Assembly (NCBI GenBank): GCA_035461245.1
Contig: DATHVP010000008.1
Coordinates: forward strand, 1-64,000
From: SH-MAG3 sp035461245
Lineage (GTDB): Bacteria > Gemmatimonadota > Gemmatimonadetes > Longimicrobiales > RSA9
Reading direction: 5' to 3'
DNA length: 64,000 nucleotides
Part shown: piece after piece, positions 17,594-25,326 of the stretch
Position numbering within the stretch: the stretch's first letter is position 1
Layout: every line of letters starts with the position of its first letter
Position numbers and translations under genes: made by a program
Notes under the pieces: generated by a model
The model's input: only the letters and a program-made list of their open reading frames with translations
What the model was told of the DNA's origin: nothing
Databases searched by the model: none

Positions 17594-18708
17594 TTGCCGA
17601 ATCAAGCCGGGAGTTCCGCCTGGAGGACCTGCTGCGCCGTGTCGCCGCCGATGCGGATGCGTCCATGTCTGACCCGACAGCCGCTGCCACTGCCAGCGGG
17701 CCGCCCGCGTCCCGGCAGCAGTCCGCCCGTCCACCCTGCGCCGGTGAGGACGGCTGCAGTGGCTCGTGCAGCGGGGATCGCGGGACGCTGGCTGGGAAGC
17801 CGGTGGACCGGCGCAGGGCGCTGGGGATGCTCCTGGTTGGTGCGGGCGCCGGTGTCCAGGCCGCCTGCGCACCCGCAAGTGCGGCCACTGATGAGGAGCG
17901 TGAGGTGAAGCTGCTCCAGTGGCGCGAGTACATCAAGAACAACTACCGGCGGATGACGGAGCACGAACGCGCTGACACCATCCAGCGCCTGGAACGGCTG
18001 GCGCAGCTGCGCAGCGGAGTGAATGTCCTGATACAGGACACGCCTGCGCAGCCGGGCGTCATGTTCGGTTACGCGTTCAACATCAGCAAGTGCAAGGGGT
18101 TCCGCAGCTGTGTCGAGGCCTGCATCAACGAGAACAACCTGGATCGACGCGCGGATACCCACTACATCCGCATCTTCGAGATGGAGAACGGCGTCCTCGA
18201 CCTTGATCACGGGGACGCTACTTTCGCCCATGAGGTCCCGGCCGCCGGGCATTTCTACCTCGGCACGCAGTGCTTCCAGTGCGCCAACCCGCCGTGCGTC
18301 AAGGTCTGCCCCGTGGGCGCGACCTGGCAGGAGCCTGACGGCATAACCGTCGTCGATTACGACTGGTGCATCGGCTGCCGGTACTGCATGGCCGCCTGCC
18401 CGTACTGGGCTCGCCGCTTCAACTGGGGCCAGCCCGAAGTGCCGGCCCAGGAGGTCAACCCGAACCAGCACTACCTCGGGAACCGGGCGCGCAGGAAGGG
18501 CGTCGTCGAAAAGTGCACGTTCTGCATCCAGCGTTCACGGGAAGGCCGGCTGCCCGCCTGTGCCGAGGCATGCCCCACAGGTGCACGCGTGTTCGGCAAC
18601 CTGCTGGACCCCGGTTCCGAGATCCGCTGGGTGCTGGAGAACAGGAACGTGTTCCGCCTGAAGGAAGACCTGAAGACCGAACCGCGGTTCTGGTACTTCA
18701 CCGACTGA
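17590..18708 (+). CDS. Four-cluster [4Fe-4S] ferredoxin subunit (NrfC/DmsB/PsrB type)
   Basis: A 372-aa electron-transfer subunit with four cysteine groups: CKGFRSCVEAC, CFQCANPPCVKVC, CIGCRYCMAAC and CTFCIQ followed by CAEAC. This is the standard arrangement of the four-cluster subunit that links NrfD-type membrane proteins to molybdoenzymes. An Arg-rich VDRRRALGMLLVGAGAG segment at about residues 75-95 looks like an internal Tat signal behind a roughly 70-residue N-terminal extension that contains extra cysteines (CAGEDGCSGSC). The extension is unusual; a later start would give a conventional Tat protein, but only the ATG at 17590 gives the 4-nt overlap with the preceding gene. The NrfD gene follows. 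Confidence 0.88.
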   Translation: MIAESSREFRLEDLLRRVAADADASMSDPTAAATASGPPASRQQSARPPCAGEDGCSGSCSGDRGTLAGKPVDRRRALGMLLVGAGAGVQAACAPASAATDEEREVKLLQWREYIKNNYRRMTEHERADTIQRLERLAQLRSGVNVLIQDTPAQPGVMFGYAFNISKCKGFRSCVEACINENNLDRRADTHYIRIFEMENGVLDLDHGDATFAHEVPAAGHFYLGTQCFQCANPPCVKVCPVGATWQEPDGITVVDYDWCIGCRYCMAACPYWARRFNWGQPEVPAQEVNPNQHYLGNRARRKGVVEKCTFCIQRSREGRLPACAEACPTGARVFGNLLDPGSEIRWVLENRNVFRLKEDLKTEPRFWYFTD

Positions 18709-18745
18709 TGAACCGCCCGCGACGAGCGGGCACGGCACGGGCTGC

Positions 18746-20074
18746 GTGATCATGCATCTCCTCGCGTTCCTGCGAACCGCCGTCACCTCCGCCACATCGG
18801 GCGGCTGGCGCTACCGCGCGTGGCTGCTCGTGCTGGCCGCCACCATATCGGTCGGCGCCATGGCGTATGGCATCCAGTTGCGCGACGGGCTGATCGTCAC
18901 GGGCATGAACGACCACGTGAGCTGGGGACTCTACATCTCCAACTTCACCTTCCTCGTCGGCCTCGCCGCCGCCGCCATGATGCTGGTGCTGCCCGCGTAT
19001 GTGCTCAGGGACGTGGACTTCGCGCGCGCCGTACTCATGGCGGAAGCCGTCGCCGTCGCCGCCCTCGTCATGTGCCTGCTCTTCGTCGTCGTGGATGTTG
19101 GCAATCCCATGGCCGGCTGGCATCTCATGCCCGTCATCGGCTCGCTGAACTGGCCCAGCTCACTGCTGGCCTGGGACGTCATCGTGCTCCACGGGTACCT
19201 CGCCCTCAACCTGGCCATACCATTCTACATCCTCTACTCCAGGTACACCGGGCGCGTACCGGACAAGCGCAAGTACCTGCCATGGATGTACGTGGCGGTC
19301 ATGTGGGCCGTAAGCATCCACCTGGTGACGGCGTTCCTTTTGGCCGGGCTGCCCGCTCGCCCGTTCTGGAACACCGCCCTGCTCGGCCCGCGCTTCCTCG
19401 CCTCCGCGTTCACTGCTGGCCCGGCGTTCGTGATCCTGCTCCTCTACTTCATCCGCAGCCAGACACGGTACGAGATCAGTGATGGAGCATTCACGAAGCT
19501 CGCACTCATCACGACAGTCGCCGCCCAGATCAACCTGGTGATGCTGGGCTCCGAGCTGTTCTACAAGTTCTATGCGCCCACTCACCACGGCATCAATGCG
19601 AAGTACCTGTTCCTCGGGCTGGATGGCGCGAACGCACTTGTACCGTGGATCTGGTCGGCCATTGCCCTGAACGTTCTGGCGACGCTGGCGCTGTCCATCC
19701 ACCCGCTGCGCCGCAACCCTCGCACGCTCATGGTTGCATGCGCTGTCCTGTTCATTGCCATCTGGGTGGAGAAGGGCATCGGGCTCGTGATACCGGGGTT
19801 CGTGCCGTCTCCCCTCGGCGAGATCGTGGAGTACTCGCCCACCTGGATCGAGCTGGCGGTGACGGCCGGCGTCTGGGCCGTGGGCCTGCTGGTCCTGACC
19901 GTCCTCGTCCAGGTGGCGCTGCCCATCGAGCTCGGCCTCGTGCGCAGTCCCTACATTCACGCCGACCGGCAAGCCGGCGTCATCAGGCCGCGCCTGACGC
20001 GAACACAGGGCGTTCGCCGCGACGAACGGCCCACCGACCGGAATCGGGGCGGGCGCCCCGTACGCACACGCTGA
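18746..20074 (+). CDS. NrfD-family quinone-interacting membrane subunit (DsrP/HmeB-like)
   Basis: A 442-aa polytopic protein with about ten transmembrane helices. It shows the long NrfD form (DsrP, HmeB, ActC type): GMNDHVSWGLYISNFTFLVG, VDVGNPMAGWHLMPV, NWPSSLLAWDVIVLHGYL and EKGIGLVIPGFVPSPLGEI. This family exchanges electrons with the quinone pool and passes them to a four-cluster ferredoxin subunit, encoded directly upstream. Start codons GTG 18746 and ATG 18752 are both possible. The C-terminal tail after the last helix is Arg-rich and probably cytoplasmic. Together with the ferredoxin subunit it would connect the menaquinone pool to the cytochromes of the cluster. Confidence 0.88.
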   Translation: MIMHLLAFLRTAVTSATSGGWRYRAWLLVLAATISVGAMAYGIQLRDGLIVTGMNDHVSWGLYISNFTFLVGLAAAAMMLVLPAYVLRDVDFARAVLMAEAVAVAALVMCLLFVVVDVGNPMAGWHLMPVIGSLNWPSSLLAWDVIVLHGYLALNLAIPFYILYSRYTGRVPDKRKYLPWMYVAVMWAVSIHLVTAFLLAGLPARPFWNTALLGPRFLASAFTAGPAFVILLLYFIRSQTRYEISDGAFTKLALITTVAAQINLVMLGSELFYKFYAPTHHGINAKYLFLGLDGANALVPWIWSAIALNVLATLALSIHPLRRNPRTLMVACAVLFIAIWVEKGIGLVIPGFVPSPLGEIVEYSPTWIELAVTAGVWAVGLLVLTVLVQVALPIELGLVRSPYIHADRQAGVIRPRLTRTQGVRRDERPTDRNRGGRPVRTR

Positions 20075-20125
20075 ACAACACCCGCGGCAGGCAACCCCTC
20101 GCCCGCTGCTCACAAGGAGGCATCC

Positions 20126-21097
20126 ATGCCCGGATTCTCGCCGAACGACACCCGCTACCCCTTCGCGGCAGTAATCACCGGCGCTGGAGTGGCCGCCATT
20201 GCGGGTGGGCTCCTCATGCTTGCGGGATTCCTCCCTTACCTGGCGGCGGGGGCAGGAGTCGCACTGGGCCTGTTCATCGGCTCCTCCATCAAGTATGCCG
20301 ACCAGTGGGAGAAGGCCGTTCTGCTGCGCCTCGGTCGCTATCGCGGGCTTCGCGGACCCGGATACTTCGCCGTCGTGCCGATCATCGATCGCATCAGCTA
20401 CCACATCGACCAGCGCATCCGGACCACTGCGTTCGGCGCCGAGTCGTGCCTGACCCGGGATACCGTGCCGGTGAACGTGGACGCCATCGCCTTCTGGGTA
20501 GTCTATGACGCGGAGCGCGCCGCCCTCGAGGTGCAGGACTATGACGAGGCCGTCATCCTCTCCGCCCAGACCGCACTGCGCGATGCCATCGGCAAGCATG
20601 ACCTCGCCGAGCTCATTCAGTCGCGGGTTGAACTCGGGCGCGGGCTCAAGGAGGCACTGGAACTGAAGATGGAGAACTGGGGCATTCACGTACAGTCCGT
20701 CGAGATCCGCGACGTTATCATCCCGCCAGCACTGGAGGACGCCATGTCCCGCCAGGCACAGGCGGAGCGGGAGCGGCAGGCCCGCATTATCCTCGGTACT
20801 GCCGAGACCGAGATCGCCTCCAAGTTTGTCGAGGCGGCTGACAGTTATCGCGAACACCCGGCTGCATTGAACCTCCGTGCCATGAACATGCTCTATGAGA
20901 GCATCGTCAAGCGCGGCTCCCTCATGGTCGTGCCGTCGGGCCTTGCTGATTCCCTGAACGTGCCAAGACTGACTGGCCTCATGGGCGTGGCCGCCATGGT
21001 GCCCGGCAACCAGGCCCTCATGCAGGCCGAGCCCACGGATGGGGATGGCCTCGCCAGCCAGCGCCACCCTCTGCCGATCATGGCGGACAGTCAGTGA
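20126..21097 (+). CDS. Slipin/stomatin-like SPFH-domain membrane protein
   Basis: A 323-aa protein behind a strong AAGGAGG site. Two N-terminal hydrophobic hairpins (residues 12-55) precede an SPFH (prohibitin) domain of slipin type: EKAVLLRLGRYRGLRGPGYF, RIRTTAFGAESCLTRDTVPV, QTALRDAIGKHDLAEL, and VEIRDVIIPPALEDAMSRQAQAERERQARII. Slipins form membrane-bound oligomeric rings or microdomains and are usually paired with an NfeD protease-like protein, but no NfeD follows here. Its position at the end of the respiratory cluster suggests a scaffold or quality-control role for the complex. That role is inferred from position only. Confidence 0.85.
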   Translation: MPGFSPNDTRYPFAAVITGAGVAAIAGGLLMLAGFLPYLAAGAGVALGLFIGSSIKYADQWEKAVLLRLGRYRGLRGPGYFAVVPIIDRISYHIDQRIRTTAFGAESCLTRDTVPVNVDAIAFWVVYDAERAALEVQDYDEAVILSAQTALRDAIGKHDLAELIQSRVELGRGLKEALELKMENWGIHVQSVEIRDVIIPPALEDAMSRQAQAERERQARIILGTAETEIASKFVEAADSYREHPAALNLRAMNMLYESIVKRGSLMVVPSGLADSLNVPRLTGLMGVAAMVPGNQALMQAEPTDGDGLASQRHPLPIMADSQ

Positions 21098-21143
21098 GCC
21101 ATCCCACGATCCTTCATGTCCCGCTCGAGCCCGGGAGGCCGAA

Positions 21144-21842
21144 ATGGACAACAACATCGTTGCGCACAGGACTTCCTATGTCGTATCCACCGATGCGCTG
21201 CCGGTCATGGGCTGGACCGCAGGCGTTGCCGCGACCTGGGCAGGCGCCGGCGGTGCCGCCGGTGGCGCCCTCGTAGCCGCGTTCCTCCTCTCCGGGCGCA
21301 TGCACCCCGACGGCGCCGTGCCCATGACACTGCTGCTCGCCACCGCCGGCAGCCTGCTCGGGCTCGTTCACGGCGCCGTCCTCGGGTTCATCGGCCGTCA
21401 TGCTGGCGGCACTGGTGAATTGCGCACCCGCGACAGGGCCTTCGCTGTCTTCGTTGCCACGGCCGCGGTCCTCGCGTCCATCGCGCTCGCTCTCTGGCTC
21501 GTGCTCAGTTCCATCGTCGCCAGGGCCGGCAGCGCCTGGGGCTGGCTCGCCTTCGCCATCGGGACCCTCGCGGCCCTCGCCGTTGCCGCCCAGGCCTCCG
21601 TCATCGGCTGGCATTCCCTCATGACTGCCTTTACCGAGTGGCCGCAGCACCGGCTCGGTTTTCGCCTCGTGGCCGGATCCTTCACCACCATCACACTCGT
21701 GCTGCTCGCCCTGCGCCCCGCATTGCCTGGTACTTCACTCCAACTTCCCATGCTTGGCTGGATCCTCGTCGCGGGACTTGCCACCATCTGGATCGCGACT
21801 CCCGGCATCATCGTCGCACTGCGGTTGCGCCGCACCCGGTGA
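21144..21842 (+). CDS. Polytopic membrane protein of unknown function
   Basis: A 232-aa protein with about six hydrophobic segments, starting at an ATG behind GGGAGG. No family motif is recognised. Gly/Ala-rich helices and a short RTRDRA loop in the middle are the only notable features. It is the last gene before the strong hairpin at 21850-21886, so it is probably the final gene of the respiratory operon. Its function cannot be given from sequence. Confidence 0.7.
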   Translation: MDNNIVAHRTSYVVSTDALPVMGWTAGVAATWAGAGGAAGGALVAAFLLSGRMHPDGAVPMTLLLATAGSLLGLVHGAVLGFIGRHAGGTGELRTRDRAFAVFVATAAVLASIALALWLVLSSIVARAGSAWGWLAFAIGTLAALAVAAQASVIGWHSLMTAFTEWPQHRLGFRLVAGSFTTITLVLLALRPALPGTSLQLPMLGWILVAGLATIWIATPGIIVALRLRRTR

Positions 21843-21849
21843 ACCGTGG

Positions 21850-21886
21850 CTACGACGCTGTGGGGCATTCCCCCACAGCGTCGTAG
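21850..21886 (+). terminator. Strong hairpin at the end of the multiheme cluster
   Basis: A perfect 16-base-pair stem (CTACGACGCTGTGGGG and its complement) with a 5-base loop, lying 7 bases after the stop codon at 21842. There is no T-run, so it may act as a factor-assisted terminator or 3' stabiliser rather than a classical intrinsic terminator. Confidence 0.65.
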
Positions 21887-21939
21887 GGCCAGTCCCCGCA
21901 CAAGGTTCGGTATGCCTCCCGACGGCGCTCCCGGTCGTA

Positions 21940-21963
21940 AAATCATACCTTTAGGTGCGAAAT
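21940..21963. promoter_or_regulatory. 11-2-11 dyad operator in front of nirK
   Basis: Half sites AAATCATACCT and AGGTGCGAAAT are separated by TT. The site lies 18 bases before the nirK ATG and 7 bases before its ribosome site, in a position suited to repression. The same architecture recurs in front of ctaA (31073-31096), where the two half-site variants are swapped. A NsrR-like Rrf2 regulator from 23044 or 33404 is the likely ligand-sensing repressor. Confidence 0.6.
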
Positions 21964-21981
21964 CAAACACGGGAGGATTTC

Positions 21982-22992
21982 ATGACGAACATGCGAACGA
22001 TAATGGCTGGTACGGCTGCGGCCGTGGTGATTGGAACGGCGGGCTACGCCATGACGACGCAAGGCAGTGAGGAAGTGGAGTACACTGATTTCGGCGTGGT
22101 GACCACCACAACCGATCCAGCGTGGGATGCGCGGGTCATGCCGGCGTCCTCGGCGCCGGTGAAGGAGTTCCGCATCCCGATGACGCACGTGGAGATCGAG
22201 ATTGCGCCGGGCGTGACGTACGAGGGCTGGACCTTCGGCAACACGGTGCCGGGCCCGACCATCCGGGTGAACCAGGGGGACCTGGTGAAGGTGACGCTGG
22301 TGAATGAGAGCGACATGCCACACAGCATTGACTTCCACTCGGCGCGGATTCCCATGGACGTGGCGTTCAAGACCATTGGCCCGGGCGAGGAGCTGGAGTT
22401 CGAGTTCGTGGCAAACGATCCGGGCGCGTTCATGGTGCACTGCGGCACGCCGCCGGTCCTGATGCACATCATGCAGGGCATGTACCTGCCGATCATCGTG
22501 GACCCGAAGGGTGGCTGGGGCACGCGTGCGGACAAGGAGTTCGTCATCGTGCAGAGCGAGTTCTACACCCAGGAGCGGGATGGCAGGCATGTCCCCGACT
22601 GGAACGCTGCGCTGGCGAAGAACGCGTCATATGTGGTGTTCAACGGCCGTGCGGACCAGTACCAGGCCGCGCCGCTGGAGGTGGACGTGGGTGACCGGGT
22701 CCGGTTCTTCGTGGTCAACGCCGGCCCGAGCGTGCACAGTGACTTCCACGTGGTGGGCGCCGTTTTCGACCGGGTCTACCCTGGCGGCAATCCGAAGCAC
22801 GTCATCGAGACGGTCCAGACGTGGACGGTCCCGGTGGGTGGCGGTGCGGTGTTCGAGACTGAGTTCAATGCCGGCGCCAGCGGTGAGGGTGTATACGCCT
22901 TCGTGACACATGCCTTCGCGGACGCGAGCAAGGGTGCGGTGGGCCTGGTCAAGGTCGGCCAGCCGACCATCGCGGCGGGCATGTCCCACTGA
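21982..22992 (+). CDS. nirK: Copper-containing nitrite reductase NirK
   Basis: A 336-aa periplasmic enzyme that reduces nitrite to NO. Start ATG 21982 follows GGGAGG; a GTG at 21955 would lie inside the operator. A signal peptide covers residues 1-25. Two cupredoxin domains follow. Copper ligands are visible: HSIDFH supplies a type 1 His, the active-site Asp and a type 2 His; FMVHCGTP supplies type 2 His and type 1 Cys; LMHIMQGM supplies type 1 His and Met; and YAFVTH supplies the last type 2 His, with the second catalytic His in VHSDFHVVG. No extra heme or cupredoxin domain is fused. Electrons probably come from a small cytochrome such as 25327 or 1806. It is first in an NO-related operon and is probably repressed through the dyad at 21940. 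Confidence 0.93.
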   Translation: MTNMRTIMAGTAAAVVIGTAGYAMTTQGSEEVEYTDFGVVTTTTDPAWDARVMPASSAPVKEFRIPMTHVEIEIAPGVTYEGWTFGNTVPGPTIRVNQGDLVKVTLVNESDMPHSIDFHSARIPMDVAFKTIGPGEELEFEFVANDPGAFMVHCGTPPVLMHIMQGMYLPIIVDPKGGWGTRADKEFVIVQSEFYTQERDGRHVPDWNAALAKNASYVVFNGRADQYQAAPLEVDVGDRVRFFVVNAGPSVHSDFHVVGAVFDRVYPGGNPKHVIETVQTWTVPVGGGAVFETEFNAGASGEGVYAFVTHAFADASKGAVGLVKVGQPTIAAGMSH

Positions 22993-23000
22993 GGCAGCGG

Positions 23001-23024
23001 GGTCGCACCGGAGACGGTGCGGCC
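23001..23024 (+). terminator. Hairpin after nirK
   Basis: CGCACCG and CGGTGCG pair around a GAGA tetraloop, extended by GG/CC across one mismatch. It lies between the nirK stop and the ribosome site of the Rrf2 gene and lacks a T-run, so it may attenuate or stabilise rather than fully terminate. Confidence 0.5.
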
Positions 23025-23043
23025 CTCTCCATCCGGAGGATCC

Positions 23044-23511
23044 ATGAATACCCGAACCACACCGGCGCCGACGGCCTGGCGCATGATCTCACAGACGGCG
23101 GAATACGCGCTGCGGGTGGTGCTGTACCTGGCGGCGCGGCCGGCGGGCGAGCGGGTCGGCGCATCACGGGTGGCGGCAGAGCTGGGCATACCAGAGCGCT
23201 ACCTCGCCCGGGTGATGAATGCGCTGGCCCGGGACGGCGTGCTCCTGTCGGCCCGGGGTGCCCAGGGTGGTTTCAGCCTGGCTGTCCTGCCAGCGGCGCT
23301 GACGCTGGGCGCGGTGGTGGCGCCGTTCGACGCGGTGGGCCAGGCCCCGCAGTGCCTGCTGCGGGAGCAGCGGTGTGACCCGTCCGATCCGTGCCTCGCC
23401 CACGAGCACTGGCACTGTATAGCCGGCGGGGTGCGGCACTTCTTCCAGACAACGACAATTGCGGACCTGCTGGGTGACGAGCTCACGTCGCCATTGGCGC
23501 TCCGGCACTAA
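23044..23511 (+). CDS. Rrf2-family transcriptional regulator, NsrR/IscR-like with cluster cysteines
   Basis: A 155-aa regulator beginning at the ATG after GGAGGA. The winged-helix part reads ISQTAEYALRVVLYLAARP and later GIPERYLARVMNALARDGVLLSARGAQGGF, the standard Rrf2 DNA-binding region. Three cysteines in the pattern C-x6-C-x5-C (CLLREQRCDPSDPC) match the iron-sulfur ligand spacing of NsrR and IscR. With nirK directly upstream and a RIC domain gene downstream, a NO-sensing NsrR-like role is the best reading. It has a paralogue of the same spacing at 33404-33914. The dyad at 21940 is a plausible operator. Confidence 0.85.
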   Translation: MNTRTTPAPTAWRMISQTAEYALRVVLYLAARPAGERVGASRVAAELGIPERYLARVMNALARDGVLLSARGAQGGFSLAVLPAALTLGAVVAPFDAVGQAPQCLLREQRCDPSDPCLAHEHWHCIAGGVRHFFQTTTIADLLGDELTSPLALRH

Positions 23512-23527
23512 TCAGAGAGTGACGACA

Positions 23528-23728
23528 ATGAACGCAGTCGAGATAGCGCAGCTTCCGGTGAACGAGACAATCCGTCGCTACCCGTCGGCCGTTGAGCTGT
23601 TCAACCGCTACGGCATCGACGCCTGCTGTGGTGGCGACGCACCGGTCCGTGAGGCAGCCGTTCGCGATGGGGCGGACGCCGACGCACTGATGGCGGAACT
23701 GCTGCAACTCGTGGAGGCGGGCGCGTGA
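23528..23728 (+). CDS. Stand-alone RIC/ScdA N-terminal domain (DUF542) protein
   Basis: A 66-aa protein consisting only of the N-terminal domain of the RIC (YtfE/ScdA) iron-sulfur cluster repair family. The signature is ETIRRYPSAVELFNRYGIDACCGGD with its CC pair, usually followed in full-length RIC by a hemerythrin-like di-iron domain that is missing here. RIC proteins repair clusters after NO or oxidative damage. Single-domain versions occur in NO gene clusters. It lies 16 bases after the Rrf2 gene and overlaps the cupin gene by 4 bases. Confidence 0.85.
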   Translation: MNAVEIAQLPVNETIRRYPSAVELFNRYGIDACCGGDAPVREAAVRDGADADALMAELLQLVEAGA

Positions 23729-24036
23729 GGGTGCTGTCATCAGGGCCCGGCCAGCGGGATGAGCGGCCGGCCACGGAGATCCTGCACGACGAGGCGAGTG
23801 TCCGGGTCGTGATGTTCCACCTGAAGCCAGGGCAGCAGGTGCGGCCGCACACGAGCCCCAGCAGCGTGCTGGTGACGGTGCTGTCGGGCCACGGCGAGTT
23901 CACCGGCGCAGACGACGCAACGGAGCTGAACGCCGGTGACTCCGCAGTCTATGAGCCGGGTGAGGTGCACGGCATGGTGGCCGGCACCGAGCCGTTGCGG
24001 TTCCTGGCCATTATCACCCCGCGCCCCGGAGGCTGA
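23725..24036 (+). CDS. Small cupin-domain protein
   Basis: A 103-aa single cupin. HLKPGQQVRPHTSP, GHGEFTGADDATELNAGD and YEPGEVHGM carry the two cupin motifs with probable metal-binding His residues. The GTG start overlaps the previous stop (GTGA). Such small cupins often sit beside NO/nitrite reductase genes, but their reaction is not known. It may be a metal-binding sensor or small-molecule binding protein. Confidence 0.8.
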   Translation: MRVLSSGPGQRDERPATEILHDEASVRVVMFHLKPGQQVRPHTSPSSVLVTVLSGHGEFTGADDATELNAGDSAVYEPGEVHGMVAGTEPLRFLAIITPRPGG

Positions 24037-24039
24037 GCG

Positions 24040-25263
24040 ATGAAGCCGGACATTGCTGCCGCAGACTTCAGCCAGGCGCCCTACCTGGTCATCTGGGAGA
24101 CGACACGCTCGTGCGACCTGGCGTGCAAGCACTGCCGTGCAGAGGCCGTAACCAACCGGCATCCGCTTGAATTGACGACGGCGGAAGCGAAGCGGATGAT
24201 GGATGACGTCCGGCGCTTTGGCCGGCCCCTGTTCGTCCTGACCGGCGGCGACCCGCTGAAGCGGCCTGACGTGGTTGAACTGGTGGAGTACGGCACGTCC
24301 ATCGGCCTGCGCATGGCGATGACGCCCTCCGGTACGCCGCTCATGACGGAGCCCGTGCTGCGGCAGCTGAAGGACGCCGGCCTGGCGCGGCTGGCCGTGA
24401 GCCTGGACGGCTCGACGCCCGCCATCCATGACGCGTTCCGCGGCGTAGACGGCTCCTGGGACTGGACCATCAACATGCTGCGGACCGCCCGCGAGATCGG
24501 GCTTACGACGCAGGTCAACACCACCGTCAGCCTGCACAACCTCACGGATTTCGACGCCCTCTGCGAGCTCATGGTAGGGCTGGGCATCACGCTGTGGAGC
24601 GTCTTCTTCCTGGTCCCCACGGGCCGTGCCAAGGCCGACGACGTGGCCAGCGCTGACGAGTTCGAGCATGTCTTCAACCGGATGTACGACCTGTCGAAGA
24701 CGGCGCCGTTCGACATCAAGAGCACGGCGGCGCCGCAGTACCGGCGAGTGATCCTGCAGCGGCAGGTCGCGGAGCGGCGGGCGGGCGGGCGGTCCGAGGC
24801 TCCGTCGCCCATGACCGCCGGGGTCGGCTTCTCGCTGGCCGACGGGGTCGGGCGTTCGAAGGGTGTAAATGATGGCGACGGATTCGTCTTCATCAGCCAC
24901 ACCGGCGCCATCTGCCCGTCAGGCTTCCTGCCGCTGGCAGCGGGCAATGTGCGCATGCACGACGTGGTGGATGTCTACCGCAATTCACCGATGTTCGTGG
25001 CGCTGCGGGATCGTGACCAGTTGAAGGGCAAGTGCGGCGTCTGCGAATACCGCGACGTGTGCGGCGGCAGCCGCGCCCGGGCCTACGCCGTGACCGGTGA
25101 CATGCTGGAGTCGGAGCCGTTCTGCAGCCACGTCCCCGCGCGCTACCGGCGCATGGTGGAAGAAGGGACGGCGGAGCCCGTGGAGGAGTACTTCGCCCGG
25201 CGCACTGGCGGCCCCGCCGCCGGTCCGGCGACGGTACCCGTGGCCATGGCCAGCCGTCGCTGA
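24040..25263 (+). CDS. Radical SAM/SPASM protein
   Basis: A 407-aa radical SAM enzyme. The cluster motif CDLACKHC (CX3CX2C) is at residues 24-31 within WETTRSCDLACKHCRAEA, followed by TGGDPLKRPD and SLDGSTPAIHDAFRG. A C-terminal SPASM-like region has ICPSGFLP, CGVCEYRDVCGG and a late Cys, binding one or two auxiliary clusters. The overall form resembles the TIGR04053 family and the heme-biosynthesis enzymes AhbD/NirJ. In a NO operon a tetrapyrrole modification role is attractive, but nirS/heme d1 genes are absent. The function is therefore left open. It begins 3 bases after the cupin gene and ends before a hairpin shared with the convergent operon. Confidence 0.8.
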   Translation: MKPDIAAADFSQAPYLVIWETTRSCDLACKHCRAEAVTNRHPLELTTAEAKRMMDDVRRFGRPLFVLTGGDPLKRPDVVELVEYGTSIGLRMAMTPSGTPLMTEPVLRQLKDAGLARLAVSLDGSTPAIHDAFRGVDGSWDWTINMLRTAREIGLTTQVNTTVSLHNLTDFDALCELMVGLGITLWSVFFLVPTGRAKADDVASADEFEHVFNRMYDLSKTAPFDIKSTAAPQYRRVILQRQVAERRAGGRSEAPSPMTAGVGFSLADGVGRSKGVNDGDGFVFISHTGAICPSGFLPLAAGNVRMHDVVDVYRNSPMFVALRDRDQLKGKCGVCEYRDVCGGSRARAYAVTGDMLESEPFCSHVPARYRRMVEEGTAEPVEEYFARRTGGPAAGPATVPVAMASRR

Positions 25264-25288
25264 CGATGTAAGGAAGGTGCGAGGAGGG

Positions 25289-25321
25289 CGGGGAGCCTGC
25301 CGCGAGACGGCCGGCTCCCCG
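25289..25321. terminator. Hairpin between convergent operons
   Basis: CGGGGAGCC and GGCTCCCCG form a 9-base-pair stem with a 15-base loop, followed by TTGT. It lies between the radical SAM stop and the convergent cytochrome stop and can serve both strands. Confidence 0.55.
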
Positions 25322-25326
25322 TTGTA

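Noticed and set aside
19160..21157. A 665-codon open frame antisense to the NrfD and slipin genes
   Set aside because: No ribosome site or domain, and the opposite strand carries two clear protein families.
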